Below, piece by piece: positions 44,400 to 53,035 of a DNA stretch of 64,000 nucleotides (position 1 is its first letter; every line of letters begins with the position of its first letter). The notes under the pieces were generated by a model. It worked only from the letters and a program-made list of their open reading frames with translations, was not told the origin of the DNA and did no database searches. Source of the DNA: Streptomyces sp. BHT-5-2 (GTDB lineage Bacteria; Actinomycetota; Actinomycetes; Streptomycetales; Streptomycetaceae); NCBI RefSeq assembly GCF_019774615.1, contig NZ_CP081497.1:1488001-1552000 (forward strand), in the 5' to 3' direction. The position numbers and the translations under genes are program-made.

Positions 44400-45527
44400 T
44401 CAGTACTCGTCGCCCTCGTAGTAGTTGTTGACGACCACCTCGGGCTCGTCGTCGTCGAACGCCTCGTTCAGCAGCGCGCCGCCCACGAGGCCGGCGGCAC
44501 CGGCGCCGATCAGCGCGCCGGCGCCGAAGCGCCGGCCGCCGCCCTGCTGGTGGTCCGGCTGCTGCGGGTAGCCCTGCTGGGGGTAGCCCGGCTGCGCCTG
44601 CTGCGGGTAGCCCGGCTGGGCCGCCTGCGGATAGCCGGCCTGGGCCGGGGTGTAGAACGGCGGCGCGGTGGTCTGCACCCGCTGTGCGCAACCGCCGCAG
44701 GTCTGGATCTGCCGCGGCACGCCCCACTGCGGGGACCACATCACGGGCGTCATCCCGGGGCCGTGGTTGGGGTCGAAGAAGCAGGTCATGTCGGAACTTC
44801 CTGTCGGTTGCGGTGATGTGCCAGAGGTGCGGCCCGATCCGGCCGGGACCGCTCCGGCGGCGGTCGCCACGGCCACGGACGTCGCCGTGGGCGTGGGCGG
44901 TGCCGGCGGGGCGGCGGGGCCGGTGGGCGTTGTGGGGGCCGCGGGGGCCGGGTCGGAGCGCAGTACGTCGACGCCGTAGTCCTGCGCGATGCCGGCGAGC
45001 CCGGAGGCGTAGCCCTGCCCGATGGCACGGAACTTCCAGTCTGTGCCGTGGCGGTACAGCTCGCCGAAGACCATGGCGGTCTCGGTGGCGGCCTGGCCGG
45101 AGAGGTCGAAGCGGGCCAGTTCGGCGCCGCCGGCCTGGTCGACCACGCGGATGTAGGCGCTGCCGAGCTGGCCGAAATTCTGCCGGCGCTGCTCGGCCTC
45201 GTAGATCGAGACCGGGAAGACGATCTTGGCGACCTCCGGGGGGACCGCGGCCAGGTCCACCTCGATCTGCTCCCGGTCCTCGCCGGTGGGGCGGCTGCCG
45301 GAGTGCCGCACCGAACCGTCCGGGCTGGTGAGGTTGTTGAAGAAGACGAAGTGCTGGTCGGAGAGGACCGCGCCGGACGCGCCGCACAGCAGGGCGCTGG
45401 CGTCCAGGTCGTGGCCGGTCCCCGCGACGGCCGCCACCTGCCAGCCCAGCCCCACCCTGACGGCGGTCAGACCCGGGGCCTGTTTGCTGAGCGACACATT
45501 GCCGCCCTTGGTCAGGGCCACGCCCAT
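44400..45527 (-). CDS. TerD-domain protein with glycine/proline/glutamine-rich C-terminal extension
   Basis: 375 aa from ATG with GGAGG 5 nt upstream. The N-terminal TerD domain (about 1-180) starts MGVALTKGGNVSLSKQAPGL and includes FFNNLTSPDGSV and IVFPVSIYEAE, the calcium-binding stress-protein fold of tellurite-resistance proteins. A Pro/Thr/Ala linker follows (about 185-240). Next come DMTCFFDPNHGPG and QIQTCGGCAQRV, with cysteines that might bind zinc, then YPQQ/GYPQ repeats, a glycine-rich hydrophobic stretch (ALIGAGAAGLVGGALL) and an acidic end (VVVNNYYEGDEY). Ordinary TerD proteins are about 190 aa, so this is a fusion. Confidence 0.85.
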   Translation of the reverse strand: MGVALTKGGNVSLSKQAPGLTAVRVGLGWQVAAVAGTGHDLDASALLCGASGAVLSDQHFVFFNNLTSPDGSVRHSGSRPTGEDREQIEVDLAAVPPEVAKIVFPVSIYEAEQRRQNFGQLGSAYIRVVDQAGGAELARFDLSGQAATETAMVFGELYRHGTDWKFRAIGQGYASGLAGIAQDYGVDVLRSDPAPAAPTTPTGPAAPPAPPTPTATSVAVATAAGAVPAGSGRTSGTSPQPTGSSDMTCFFDPNHGPGMTPVMWSPQWGVPRQIQTCGGCAQRVQTTAPPFYTPAQAGYPQAAQPGYPQQAQPGYPQQGYPQQPDHQQGGGRRFGAGALIGAGAAGLVGGALLNEAFDDDEPEVVVNNYYEGDEY

Positions 45528-45705
45528 GAGTTCCTCCATCACGTTCCCGGCATCAGGCGTCCGTGGGCTACAACGCCGAGGAAACCGGCAAGGTTCCCTG
45601 TCTTGCGCAATGCTTGAAGTATGCGGCTGAGGCGGCGTCAAGAGGGCATCGGCACCGCGTCCTGACGCCTTCCTGTCGCCGTTCTGTCACCGTTCGGTGG
45701 TTTCG

Positions 45706-46398
45706 TCACCGGGCGACGGCCCGCCCGGCTTGGTCCCAGTTGTCGTGCAGCCGCTCCAGGTAGGAGCCGGCCTGGGCGCCCGGCGCGACGCCGCGGGCGA
45801 AGGCGAGCATGTTGCCGGCGCCGGCGTTGTAGCCCAGGGCCAGCAGGTCGTCCCGGGTGAGCCCGGCGGGGCGGTGCGCGGGCAGCCGGCGGTCCAGGTC
45901 GTGCAGGTACCACGCGGCCGCCTGCACGGCGAGGTTGCGGTCGTCGGGCAACTCCTCCCACGACCGGCCGGCGAAGTCCCGGCCGCGCTTGACCTCGTCG
46001 AAGGCGGCCCGGTGCATGTTGGCGATCCCGAACGCCGCGTCGGGCTTGTAGCGCTGCCAGGCCCGCTCCAGCGCCGGATCGTGCGGCTTGTACGCCTCGT
46101 TGTAGAGGATCGCCATCAGCAAGTGGGGGTGGATGCCGGCCGCCGCCGCGTACTTGCGCACCGCGGCGGCGCAGTCGGCCGGGTCGTAGCTCCCGTCCAC
46201 CCGCGGAGCCGGGGCACCGCCACCGGGTGACGCGGACGGTTCCGTGCCCGGTCTGGCGGAGGCGGTGGCGGACGGCGTGGTGGACGGGCCCGGTGCGGCT
46301 GCCGGGTCGGAGTGCCGGTCCGTGTGTGTCAGCGCCCAGAGCGCCAGGGCGGCGCCGGGCAGCACCAACCACCGCCACCGCACCCGGGATCCCGCCAT
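45706..46398 (-). CDS. Secreted lysozyme-fold / transglycosylase-like protein
   Basis: 230 aa. An N-terminal membrane helix or signal (WLVLPGAALALWALTH) is followed by a Ser/Pro/Thr-rich linker (about 30-68). The catalytic-like domain runs to the end (about 75-225; HLLMAILYNEAYKPH and DAAFGIANMHRAAF, and YNAGAGNMLAFARG). The Glu in YNEAYK and the later GYNAGAGN motif are typical of soluble lytic transglycosylases. The likely target is peptidoglycan. ATG follows GGAAGGAGCGAGAG. Confidence 0.8.
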   Translation of the reverse strand: MAGSRVRWRWLVLPGAALALWALTHTDRHSDPAAAPGPSTTPSATASARPGTEPSASPGGGAPAPRVDGSYDPADCAAAVRKYAAAAGIHPHLLMAILYNEAYKPHDPALERAWQRYKPDAAFGIANMHRAAFDEVKRGRDFAGRSWEELPDDRNLAVQAAAWYLHDLDRRLPAHRPAGLTRDDLLALGYNAGAGNMLAFARGVAPGAQAGSYLERLHDNWDQAGRAVAR

Positions 46399-46443
46399 CT
46401 CTCGCTCCTTCCGACGTCCGCCGCTGCGGCGCGCGGCCGCCGC

Positions 46444-46821
46444 TCAGCCGCCCAGCCGGCGGAGCCCGGCCGGCGCGGTGTACGCCTCGCGGGCGGTGAG
46501 CTGGTCGACGAGGGTGCGCATCATCGCGACGGTGTCCGGGTCGTCGACGACGTAGACGACCCGGCGGCCCTCGCGGCGGGAGCGGACCAGGCCGGCGAGC
46601 TTGAGTTTGGACAGGTGCTGGCTGATGGCGGGCAGGGCGCCGCCGACGCGTTCGGCGAGTCCGCTGACGTCGCTCTCGCCCTGGGCCAGCGCCCAGACGA
46701 TGTGCAGCCGTGGGGGAGAGGCCAGCAGCCCGAACAGCGCGGCCGCCTCGCCCAGCACCTCGGGGGACGGGTCGGCCACCGCGCCCGTTCCCTGCCCCGC
46801 GCCCTTGATGCTCTCCACCAC
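46444..46821 (-). CDS. ArsR-family winged-helix repressor
   Basis: 125 aa, GTG start with GGGGAGAG upstream. The winged helix spans about residues 22-105: EAAALFGLLASPPRLHIVWAL, DVSGLAERVGGALPAISQHLSKLKLAGLV (HTH core ALPAISQHL) and the wing RREGRRVVYVVDD. No cysteine pair for metal binding is visible in the recognition helix (it reads DVSGLAERV rather than CVCDL), so it may not sense metals. It lies between the LCP gene and the lysozyme-fold gene. Confidence 0.9.
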   Translation of the reverse strand: MVESIKGAGQGTGAVADPSPEVLGEAAALFGLLASPPRLHIVWALAQGESDVSGLAERVGGALPAISQHLSKLKLAGLVRSRREGRRVVYVVDDPDTVAMMRTLVDQLTAREAYTAPAGLRRLGG

Positions 46822-46905
46822 TGCGGCTCTCCCCGTTCGTCGCCCCCGGTGGGGCCAGTCTAGGCGGCGGGTCCCCGGACCGTACGGCCGCCGGTGCCGC
46901 CGGTG

Positions 46906-46942
46906 CCCCGGTGACGGCCGGGGGGTTCGGCGGTCACCGGGG
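46906..46942 (-). terminator. Hairpin after the LCP gene
   Basis: CCCCGGTGAC / GTCACCGGGG with a 17-nt loop, 22 nt past the LCP stop on the - strand. Confidence 0.65.
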
Positions 46943-46963
46943 CCATCGGAGGCTCTCCGGGCG

Positions 46964-48628
46964 TCAGTTGACGCAGGGGATGCCGCCCTCCTTGACGGAG
47001 TCGCCGGCGAAGGCGTCCGACGGGACGGGCGCGGGGGAGGCGTCCTTCTTGGAGGTGTCCGCGGAGGTCTCCGGTGCCGCCGGCGGGGCCGTCGTCCCGG
47101 TGGAGGGCGGGCCGGTGAAGTCGCCGCCCAGGATGACCTGGACGTGTCCGGCGGGTACCGAGGCCGAGGAGACCGGCGCCCCGGTGCTCATCCGGTCGGC
47201 GATCTGCCGGGCGGCCTCCTGGGCGCCGGCGCCGTAGCGGACGGCGGTCTGCTGCCGGGCGGCGGCGTTGTCGGCGCGGCCCGCGGTGTAGCCCAGGGCG
47301 GCCAGCGCCTTGAGCGTGTCGCCCGCGGCCCCCGGCTTCGCCCGCCCGGCTCCGTTGAGGACGTCGACGGTCGCCGGGGCGGCCTTGGTGGACGGCGACG
47401 GGCTCGGCCCGCCCGTCTGCCCCGGACTCCCGCCTATCAGCGACTGCACGATGGACCGGATCTTGGGGACGTCCACAAGGTTGACGGACTCGCGGTTGCG
47501 GGTGGCGAAGCCGGCGATCGGCAGGGTGTGGAACACCACGTTCCCGCCGGTGAGGTTGGTGGCCTGCTGGGCGAAGTCCAGGACGTCGAACTTGCTGTCG
47601 ATGACCAGGTCCTTCTTCACCACGTCGAACAGCCCCTGGAGCTTGCCCAGGTCCGTGAAGACCCCCTGGCTCTTCAGCTTGTGGGTCACCGAGGAGATGA
47701 ACGCCTGCTGGCGGTGGGTGCGGTCCAGGTCGCCGCCGTCCAGGCCGTGCCGCTGCCGGACGAACGCCAGCGCCTGCTTGGGGTCGAGCTGCTGGTGCCC
47801 GGCGGGGAAGTCGGCGCCCGAATAGCGGTCCTTGACCGGGTGCTTCAGGCACACCTCGATCGGCTGGAGCACCTTGGCGATGTCGTAGAAGCCCAGCAGG
47901 TTGACCTCGGCGAAGTGGTCGATCGGCACCTGGAGGAAGTTCTGGACGGTCGCCAGCGTCGCCTCCCGGCCCGCCTCCCGGCTCCGGCTCTCCAGATCGG
48001 CACCCTTGACCCCTTGGGCGGAGAGCTTGTCGTGAGCGACCGTGTAGGCGTTGGCGTACGCCTCCTTGATCTTGAAGTGCCCCTGGGAGGAGCCGTCCCC
48101 GTTGAAGGTCTGCACATAGTCGTCGCGCGGCACGGAGAACGCGGTGACCTTCCCGCCGTCCGCCGGAATGTGCATCAGGATCAGGGTGTTGGTGTTGTAG
48201 TAACCGATGTCGCTGGAGCCGGCGTGCAGCTGGTCCTTGACGAACTCCCGCGGCAGGTCGTTGCCGTTCATGTCCTTGCGCGAGTCCAGGCCGATCAGCA
48301 GCAGGTTGACGGAGTTGTCCAGGTGCTTGGGCGCGTCCTTGCCGCCGATGGCGTTGAGCGCGTCGGAGGTGTTCAGCCCGCTGCTGACCCAGTTGTACGC
48401 CGCCCAGGACACCCCACTGGCCAGGAGGACCAGCGCCGAGGAGAGGGCGAGCGCGGTCCGTCCCACGACGACCAGGGGGGAGCGCCGCCGCCCGGCGCGC
48501 CCGTTGCCCGCCCGGCGGCGCGTGGCCCGTCCACCGGTCCCACCGGCCGCCCGTCCACCCGCTCCGTGGGCACTGCGCCCCTCGGGGCCGTGCTCGTCAT
48601 GCACCGCTGTTCCTCCTGCTCCGCTCAC
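46964..48628 (-). CDS. LytR-CpsA-Psr (LCP) family cell-wall glycopolymer ligase
   Basis: 554 aa. It attaches teichoic-acid-like polymers to peptidoglycan at the outer face. The N-terminus is cytoplasmic, with one membrane helix (about 52-76; ALALSSALVLLASGVSWAAY). The LCP domain (about 105-300) has NLLLIGLDSR, FSVPRDDYV and QALAFVRQRHGLDGGDLDRT-type motifs with the catalytic arginines. A C-terminal LytR_C domain (about 415-490; VDVLNGAGRAKPGAA) is followed by a Thr/Pro/Ser-rich tail. The GTG start lies inside the upstream gene (32-nt overlap). Confidence 0.93.
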   Translation of the reverse strand: MSGAGGTAVHDEHGPEGRSAHGAGGRAAGGTGGRATRRRAGNGRAGRRRSPLVVVGRTALALSSALVLLASGVSWAAYNWVSSGLNTSDALNAIGGKDAPKHLDNSVNLLLIGLDSRKDMNGNDLPREFVKDQLHAGSSDIGYYNTNTLILMHIPADGGKVTAFSVPRDDYVQTFNGDGSSQGHFKIKEAYANAYTVAHDKLSAQGVKGADLESRSREAGREATLATVQNFLQVPIDHFAEVNLLGFYDIAKVLQPIEVCLKHPVKDRYSGADFPAGHQQLDPKQALAFVRQRHGLDGGDLDRTHRQQAFISSVTHKLKSQGVFTDLGKLQGLFDVVKKDLVIDSKFDVLDFAQQATNLTGGNVVFHTLPIAGFATRNRESVNLVDVPKIRSIVQSLIGGSPGQTGGPSPSPSTKAAPATVDVLNGAGRAKPGAAGDTLKALAALGYTAGRADNAAARQQTAVRYGAGAQEAARQIADRMSTGAPVSSASVPAGHVQVILGGDFTGPPSTGTTAPPAAPETSADTSKKDASPAPVPSDAFAGDSVKEGGIPCVN

Positions 48629-49142
48629 GGCCGCCGCGCCGGCCGGCCCTCATGCCCCGGATCGCCAGCACCACGACCAGTGCCGCCTCGGCCGCCGCCA
48701 TGGCCGGGAACCCGTCCACGGCCCAGCGCACCGCCGTCGTCGTCAGGCCCTTGCCCTGGACGTTTGTGGTGCCCGCCAGCTGCTCGCACACCACGGTGAG
48801 CGCCGCCACCACCAGGGGCGGTGCGGATATCAGCCACCAGGCGCCCGCCCGGGTGCACGCCTTGCCGGCCAGCGCCGCGCCGAGCGCCGCGGCCACCGCG
48901 CAGATCCAGCCCGGCCGCCCGTCGAGCGCCGTACCGGCCGCGGCGCCCGCCGCCGCCAGCACCAGCGCCACCAGGGCGGCCCGGACCGCTCGCCGCCCGT
49001 GGCCGGCGGCCGGCTCGACGCCGTCCGGCCCCGGGTACCGGTCGTCGTGGCGACGGGGGCCCGGAACCCGGCGCCGGGCCGGTACCGGATCCCGCGCCAG
49101 GTCGTCGTGCCCGTTGAGGGCGTCGGTGCGCTGACCTGTCAT
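48597..49142 (-). CDS. Integral membrane protein upstream of LCP gene (DUF6542-like)
   Basis: 181 aa. An arginine/aspartate-rich N-terminus (about 1-50) is followed by four membrane helices (about 53-75, 80-98, 105-125 and 148-165). The layout matches Streptomyces DUF6542 membrane proteins. I am not certain of the family name. ATG after AAAGGA is chosen. It overlaps the LCP gene by 32 nt, so the two are probably coupled and may work together at the envelope. Confidence 0.7.
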   Translation of the reverse strand: MTGQRTDALNGHDDLARDPVPARRRVPGPRRHDDRYPGPDGVEPAAGHGRRAVRAALVALVLAAAGAAAGTALDGRPGWICAVAAALGAALAGKACTRAGAWWLISAPPLVVAALTVVCEQLAGTTNVQGKGLTTTAVRWAVDGFPAMAAAEAALVVVLAIRGMRAGRRGGRERSRRNSGA

Positions 49143-49456
49143 TCGCATCCTTTGGACGGCCGGACCGGTGGGGCGGTCACGGGCATGCCGCGCGGCGGCA
49201 GAAGAGGGTGGTTCCGGCCGGGAAGACGACGAATGCGCCGCACCGGTTGCACATTCGAATGCATCATTGCGCAATTTGGCAAGTGTTTCGGCGTCGATCG
49301 GATCCGGCCACCGGGCGCGCGGTGTGCGGCGGCGCCCGGTCCTCGCTGGCCTTTCGTCCGCCCGTGGCGGTATGAAGGGGAGCCGGGCCGGGCTGCCCCT
49401 CCGGGCACAGGGCCTGGGTAAAACGTGCAGGCCGGAGTGGGTGCGAGGCGGGAATC
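49143..49456. promoter_or_regulatory. Divergent intergenic region
   Basis: About 310 bp between the - strand envelope genes and the + strand DUF3046 gene. Around 49250-49280 there is a comparatively AT-rich patch with two palindromes, CATTCGAATG and TTGCGCAA. This is the most promoter-like part of the region. No gene is seen. Confidence 0.35.
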
Positions 49457-49651
49457 ATGCGGTTGACGGTGTTCTGGGAGCGGATGGCGGACCACTTCGG
49501 CGCGGGCTACGCCGACTCGTTCGCCCGCGACCATGTGATGTCGGAGCTCGGCGGCCGCACCGTCCACGAGGCACTGGCGGCGGGCTGGGACGCCAAAGAG
49601 GTGTGGCGGGTGGTCTGCACGGTGATGGATGTGCCGCAGGACAGGCGGTGA
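49457..49651 (+). CDS. DUF3046 protein
   Basis: 64 aa: MRLTVFWERMADHFGAGYA start, then FARDHVMSELGGRTVHEALAAG. It matches the small DUF3046 family that usually lies just upstream of recA in actinobacteria. Function is unknown. The conserved position suggests a link to recA expression or repair, but nothing in the sequence shows this. Confidence 0.88.
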   Translation: MRLTVFWERMADHFGAGYADSFARDHVMSELGGRTVHEALAAGWDAKEVWRVVCTVMDVPQDRR

Positions 49652-49696
49652 GCGGACCGGGGCCGGGTGTCGGCGCGGTGCGCGACACTTGGCAGC

Positions 49697-50926
49697 GTGT
49701 CCGTGACAGATGAGATCAGCAGCCACGACGGCCCCCGCCCCGACGCACCGCGGCGGGACCGGCCCGGCGACCTGCGCGCGGAGCGGATGCCGCGCTGGCT
49801 GCCGCGCGCCATGGTGCTCGCGCTCGCCCTGGTGGCCTGTTTCCAGCTCGCCACCTGGGGGTTCCACCAGCTGATCGGCCTGCTGCTGAACGTCCTCATC
49901 GCGTTCTTCCTGGCGCTTGCCGTCGAGCCGGCCGTCGACTGGATGGCCGCCCGCGGCATGCGGCGCGGGCTCGCCACCGGCCTGGTCTTCCTCGCGATCC
50001 TCGTCGGCACGGTCGGCTTCTTCGCGCTGCTGGGCTCCATGGTGGCCGGCCAGATCGCCACCATGGTCGAGGAGTTCCCGCAGTACCTCGACTCCGTCAT
50101 CAGTTGGATCAACAGCACCTTCCACACCCATCTCTCCCGGGTCCAGGTGCAGAACAACCTGCTGAACTCCGACTGGCTCCAGAAGTACGTCCAGGACAGC
50201 GCCAACAACGTCCTGGCGATCTCCGCGCAGGTGCTGGGCGGGCTGTTCAACCTCCTCACGGTCGCGCTGTTCTCGTTCTACTTCGCCGCCGACGGCCCCC
50301 GGCTGCGGCGGGCGCTGTGCTCGGTGCTGCCGCCCCGCCGCCAGGCCGAGGTGCTGCGCGCCTGGGAGATCGCCGTCGCCAAGACCGGCGGCTACCTCTA
50401 CTCCCGCGGCCTGATGGCGCTGATCTCCGGGGTGGCGCACTACGTCCTGCTGGAGATCCTGGGCGTGCCCTACGCCCCGGCGCTCGGCATATGGGTCGGC
50501 CTGATCTCGCAGTTCGTCCCGACGATCGGCACGTATCTGGCGGGCGCGCTGCCCATCCTGATCGCGTTCACCGTCGACCCCTGGTACGCACTGTGGGTCT
50601 TCGGCTTCGTCGTGGTCTACCAGCAGTTCGAGAACTACCTCCTCCAGCCGCGGATCACCGCCAGGACCGTCGACATCCACCCCGCCGTCGCCTTCGGCTC
50701 GGTGATCGCCGGTACGGCCCTGATGGGCGCGGTCGGCGCGCTGATCGCGATCCCGGCCACCGCGACGCTGCAGGCGTTCCTGGGCGCGTACGTCAAGCGG
50801 TACGAGGTCACCGCGGAGCCGCGGGGCCGCGTCCGGGTGCGGCGCCGGCGCGGGGGCCCGGAGGAGGCCGGGGCGCCCGAGGCGGGTCCGGTGGCGGACG
50901 ACGACCGGGAGAAGGCCGGGCGCTAG
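49697..50926 (+). CDS. AI-2E (PerM/TqsA) family membrane transporter
   Basis: 409 aa from GTG. A second in-frame GTG 6 nt later is equally plausible. Seven to eight membrane helices. Typical motifs are GLISQFVPTIGTYLAGALPILIA-type (core QFVPTIGTYLAG) and QQFENYLLQPRI near residue 315. The C-terminal tail is charged. Members move signalling molecules or ions. The substrate here is unknown. Four bases after its stop the inserted cassette begins. Confidence 0.9.
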   Translation: MSVTDEISSHDGPRPDAPRRDRPGDLRAERMPRWLPRAMVLALALVACFQLATWGFHQLIGLLLNVLIAFFLALAVEPAVDWMAARGMRRGLATGLVFLAILVGTVGFFALLGSMVAGQIATMVEEFPQYLDSVISWINSTFHTHLSRVQVQNNLLNSDWLQKYVQDSANNVLAISAQVLGGLFNLLTVALFSFYFAADGPRLRRALCSVLPPRRQAEVLRAWEIAVAKTGGYLYSRGLMALISGVAHYVLLEILGVPYAPALGIWVGLISQFVPTIGTYLAGALPILIAFTVDPWYALWVFGFVVVYQQFENYLLQPRITARTVDIHPAVAFGSVIAGTALMGAVGALIAIPATATLQAFLGAYVKRYEVTAEPRGRVRVRRRRGGPEEAGAPEAGPVADDDREKAGR

Positions 50927-50930
50927 GGCC

Positions 50931-51001
50931 TGCGCCAACGAACCTTGAGCGTGTGCCATCGAACTTTGACGGACGCGAGTTTGTGTCATCGAAGATTGAT
51001 C
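50931..51001 (+). repeat. Left end: three 20-bp direct repeats
   Basis: Copies begin at 50931, 50952 and 50982 and share TGYGYCAWCGAA. They are probable transposase-binding sites of the cassette. The first copy lies 4 bp beyond the stop of the AI-2E-type gene. Confidence 0.8.
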
Positions 51002-51389
51002 ACGCCTGGTCAGAGGTGGGGAACCCGTGGCCGGGCTCCTGGGCTGCGACGCAATCTGTGAGGCAAAAGGCTCGGAGGTGTCGTACCTTGATCAGGCTCC
51101 TGCTTCGGAGGTCTCCGCGGCGGTGGCAGGATCTTCTGCTCCTTCGGTGCCGTTTTGAGGTGACTTCCTATAGCCCAGGCCATGTAGCCGTCCGCGTTCC
51201 CCGCGTGCTGTTGTGTCGCACGTGTCCGGGGCGGACGTCGCGCTGGCCTGAGTTGCGTCACCCTCCCCCGCCGTTTTCTTCCTTCTCCCGGGTGCAGCTC
51301 TGCCGTCTGCCCCGGGTTTCGTGTTCTCTGGCCCCGGCGTGGCCGTCGGCATGGGCTTCCCGGTCCCTTGGATCAGGAGTTTTCCCGTC
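51002..51389. other. Gene-free leader inside the cassette
   Basis: About 390 bp between the left-end repeats and the MFS start. GC content and codon patterns look less regular than in the flanking core genes. A - strand open reading (51092-51430) ends in a low-complexity stretch and has no supported start. I see no transposase or regulator in any frame. It should contain the MFS promoter, but I cannot place it. Confidence 0.4.
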
Positions 51390-52868
51390 GTGTCATCCTC
51401 CGCGCTCAACCACGAGCCGCAGCACACCACCCCGTCCCCGGACGGCCCAGCACCTCACCACCCGAAAATGGCCTTGGCCGCCCGGATCGCCCTCTTGGTC
51501 CTGCTGACCGCCGAGCTCATGGACCTCCTCGACCAGTCGGTCGTTCTGACCGCGCTGCCCGCGATCCAGGAGTCGACCGGCGCGGGACCGTCCGCGTTGC
51601 AGTGGCTGACCACCGGCTATTCGCTGCCCATCGCCGTCGGTCTGACCACCGGCGGTCGCCTCGGCGACCTCTACGGCCGGCGCCGGATCCTTCTGTTGGG
51701 CACCGTCGTGTTCACCGCGGCCTCGCTCCTGTGCGGCCTGGCCGCCGGGCCGCACATGCTGATCGGCGCCCGCATGCTCCAAGGCGTGGGAGTGGCGCTG
51801 ATGATCCCGCAGGTCCTGGCCACCCTCCACGTCACCTTCGACGGCGAGAGCCGCAGCAAGGCGTTCGGCCTGTACGGAGCCGTCCTCTCCATCGCCAACG
51901 TCCTGGGCCCGGTCATGGGCGGCCTACTCACCGAGGCCGACCTCTTCGGGCTGTCCTGGCGGCCGATCTTCCTGGTCAACGTGCCCGTCGGCCTCGCCGT
52001 GCTCCTCCTCGGACGCAAGTTCATCCCCGAGTCGTCGGTCCAGAACGCCGACCGGCTCGACCTGACCGGCATGGCACTGTCCGCGCTGGCGATCGTCCTG
52101 ATCGTCTTCCCCCTCTCCGAGGGTCACCTGCATCACTGGCCGCTGTGGTGCTTCGCCCTGCTCGGTGCGGGTCTCCTCATGCTGGGCGTCTTCCTGCGCC
52201 ACCAGCAGCGCAAGCAGGACGACGCCCCGCTCGTGCCGCTGTCCCTCTTCCGGAACCGGCAGTTCTCCGGTGGCACGGCCGCGCAGCTCATGCACGGCCT
52301 GCTGTGCGGGCTGTTCTTCATGACCTGGACCCTCTACCTCCAGCAGGGCCTGGGCATGAGCCCCCTCCACGCGGCCCTAGCCTTCGTACTGCTCTCTCTC
52401 GGAGAACTGGCCGGTGCAGCCATCGCGGCGAAGAGCGCCGGACGCTTCGCCCGCCGCCTGCCCCAGACCGGAACCCTCATCACGATCACCGCGACGGCCG
52501 GCTACGGTCTCCAGGCCGCCGCAGGCGAAGGGGAGCTGACACTGCTCGGGATGACCGCTCCGGTGGTACTGATCGGCTTCGGCCTCGGCATGGTCAGCGG
52601 CCCGCTCGCCGACCTGTCACTGGCCCGGGTCCCGCACGAAGACGCCGGGGCCGCCTCCGGCCTGTTCAACACCGCGATTCACCTGGGCATCGCCCTCGGC
52701 ACCGCGCTGACCGCCCTGGTCTTCTTCGCCACCACCGGCGGGTCACCCAACGCCGGACTCAACCGCGAGGCGTTCATCACCGTGCTGTGGTGGGTCGCCA
52801 GCCTCCTCGCCCTGATGTGGGCACTGATGTTCTGCCTGCCCAAGCAGAGGAACAGCCCGGCCAACTGA
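51390..52868 (+). CDS. MFS multidrug efflux transporter (DHA2 / EmrB-QacA type, 14 helices)
   Basis: 492 aa from GTG with AGGAG 10 nt upstream. Fourteen membrane helices are expected. Motif A is GGRLGDLYGRRR after helix 2, motif D1-like is ELMDLLDQSVVLTALPAIQ in helix 1, and the helix-5 motif C-like stretch is YGAVLSIANVLGPVMGG. It probably exports drugs or hydrophobic compounds by proton antiport. It is the only gene in the inserted cassette. No TetR/MarR partner is adjacent, which is unusual for this class. A longer reading from 51321 is possible. Confidence 0.9.
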   Translation: MSSSALNHEPQHTTPSPDGPAPHHPKMALAARIALLVLLTAELMDLLDQSVVLTALPAIQESTGAGPSALQWLTTGYSLPIAVGLTTGGRLGDLYGRRRILLLGTVVFTAASLLCGLAAGPHMLIGARMLQGVGVALMIPQVLATLHVTFDGESRSKAFGLYGAVLSIANVLGPVMGGLLTEADLFGLSWRPIFLVNVPVGLAVLLLGRKFIPESSVQNADRLDLTGMALSALAIVLIVFPLSEGHLHHWPLWCFALLGAGLLMLGVFLRHQQRKQDDAPLVPLSLFRNRQFSGGTAAQLMHGLLCGLFFMTWTLYLQQGLGMSPLHAALAFVLLSLGELAGAAIAAKSAGRFARRLPQTGTLITITATAGYGLQAAAGEGELTLLGMTAPVVLIGFGLGMVSGPLADLSLARVPHEDAGAASGLFNTAIHLGIALGTALTALVFFATTGGSPNAGLNREAFITVLWWVASLLALMWALMFCLPKQRNSPAN

Positions 52869-52874
52869 TCCACC

Positions 52875-52934
52875 CCACGGACCACCACCTGCCGGATCCC
52901 CGACAGCGTCGAGGAGCCGGCAGGTCCTCCGTGG
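52875..52934 (+). terminator. Hairpin after the MFS gene
   Basis: Imperfect long stem: CCACGGACC...ACCTGCCGG (52875-52895) pairs with CCGGCAGGTCCTCCGTGG (52917-52934) around a 21-nt loop. It would limit read-through from the cassette towards recA. Confidence 0.6.
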
Positions 52935-52954
52935 CGGCCGCATTCATCGCCGGC

Positions 52955-52995
52955 ACTCAAAGTTCGATGGCACACGATCAAGGTTCGATGACACA
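52955..52995 (-). repeat. Right end: two 20-bp repeats in inverted orientation
   Basis: ACTCAAAGTTCGATGGCACA (52955-52974) and GATCAAGGTTCGATGACACA (52976-52995) are the complements of the left-end units, with the same 21-bp step. Confidence 0.8.
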
Positions 52996-53035
52996 GGACA
53001 GTCCGGGCGGCGCGACGGCGGGGCGTGCGCTGCGC

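Larger units (their letters stand above)
50931..52995. mobile_element. IS-like cassette carrying an MFS transporter and no transposase
   Basis: 2065 bp bounded by inverted, multi-copy 20-bp repeats. Left end: three copies, TGCGCCAACGAACCTTGAGC (50931), TGTGCCATCGAACTTTGACG (50952) and TGTGTCATCGAAGATTGATC (50982). Right end, inverted: copies at 52976-52995 and 52955-52974. Outer and second copies are 21 bp apart at both ends. TG...CA ends with several internal end-repeats are the layout of IS21-family ends. The only gene inside is an MFS transporter (51390-52868). No istA/istB or other transposase is present. No clear target duplication is seen. The class is inferred. Confidence 0.7.

Noticed and set aside
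51092-51430. - strand reading in the cassette leader as a regulator or istB remnant
   Set aside because: No HTH or AAA+ motif, low complexity, and it overlaps the MFS start. I cannot tie it to any family.
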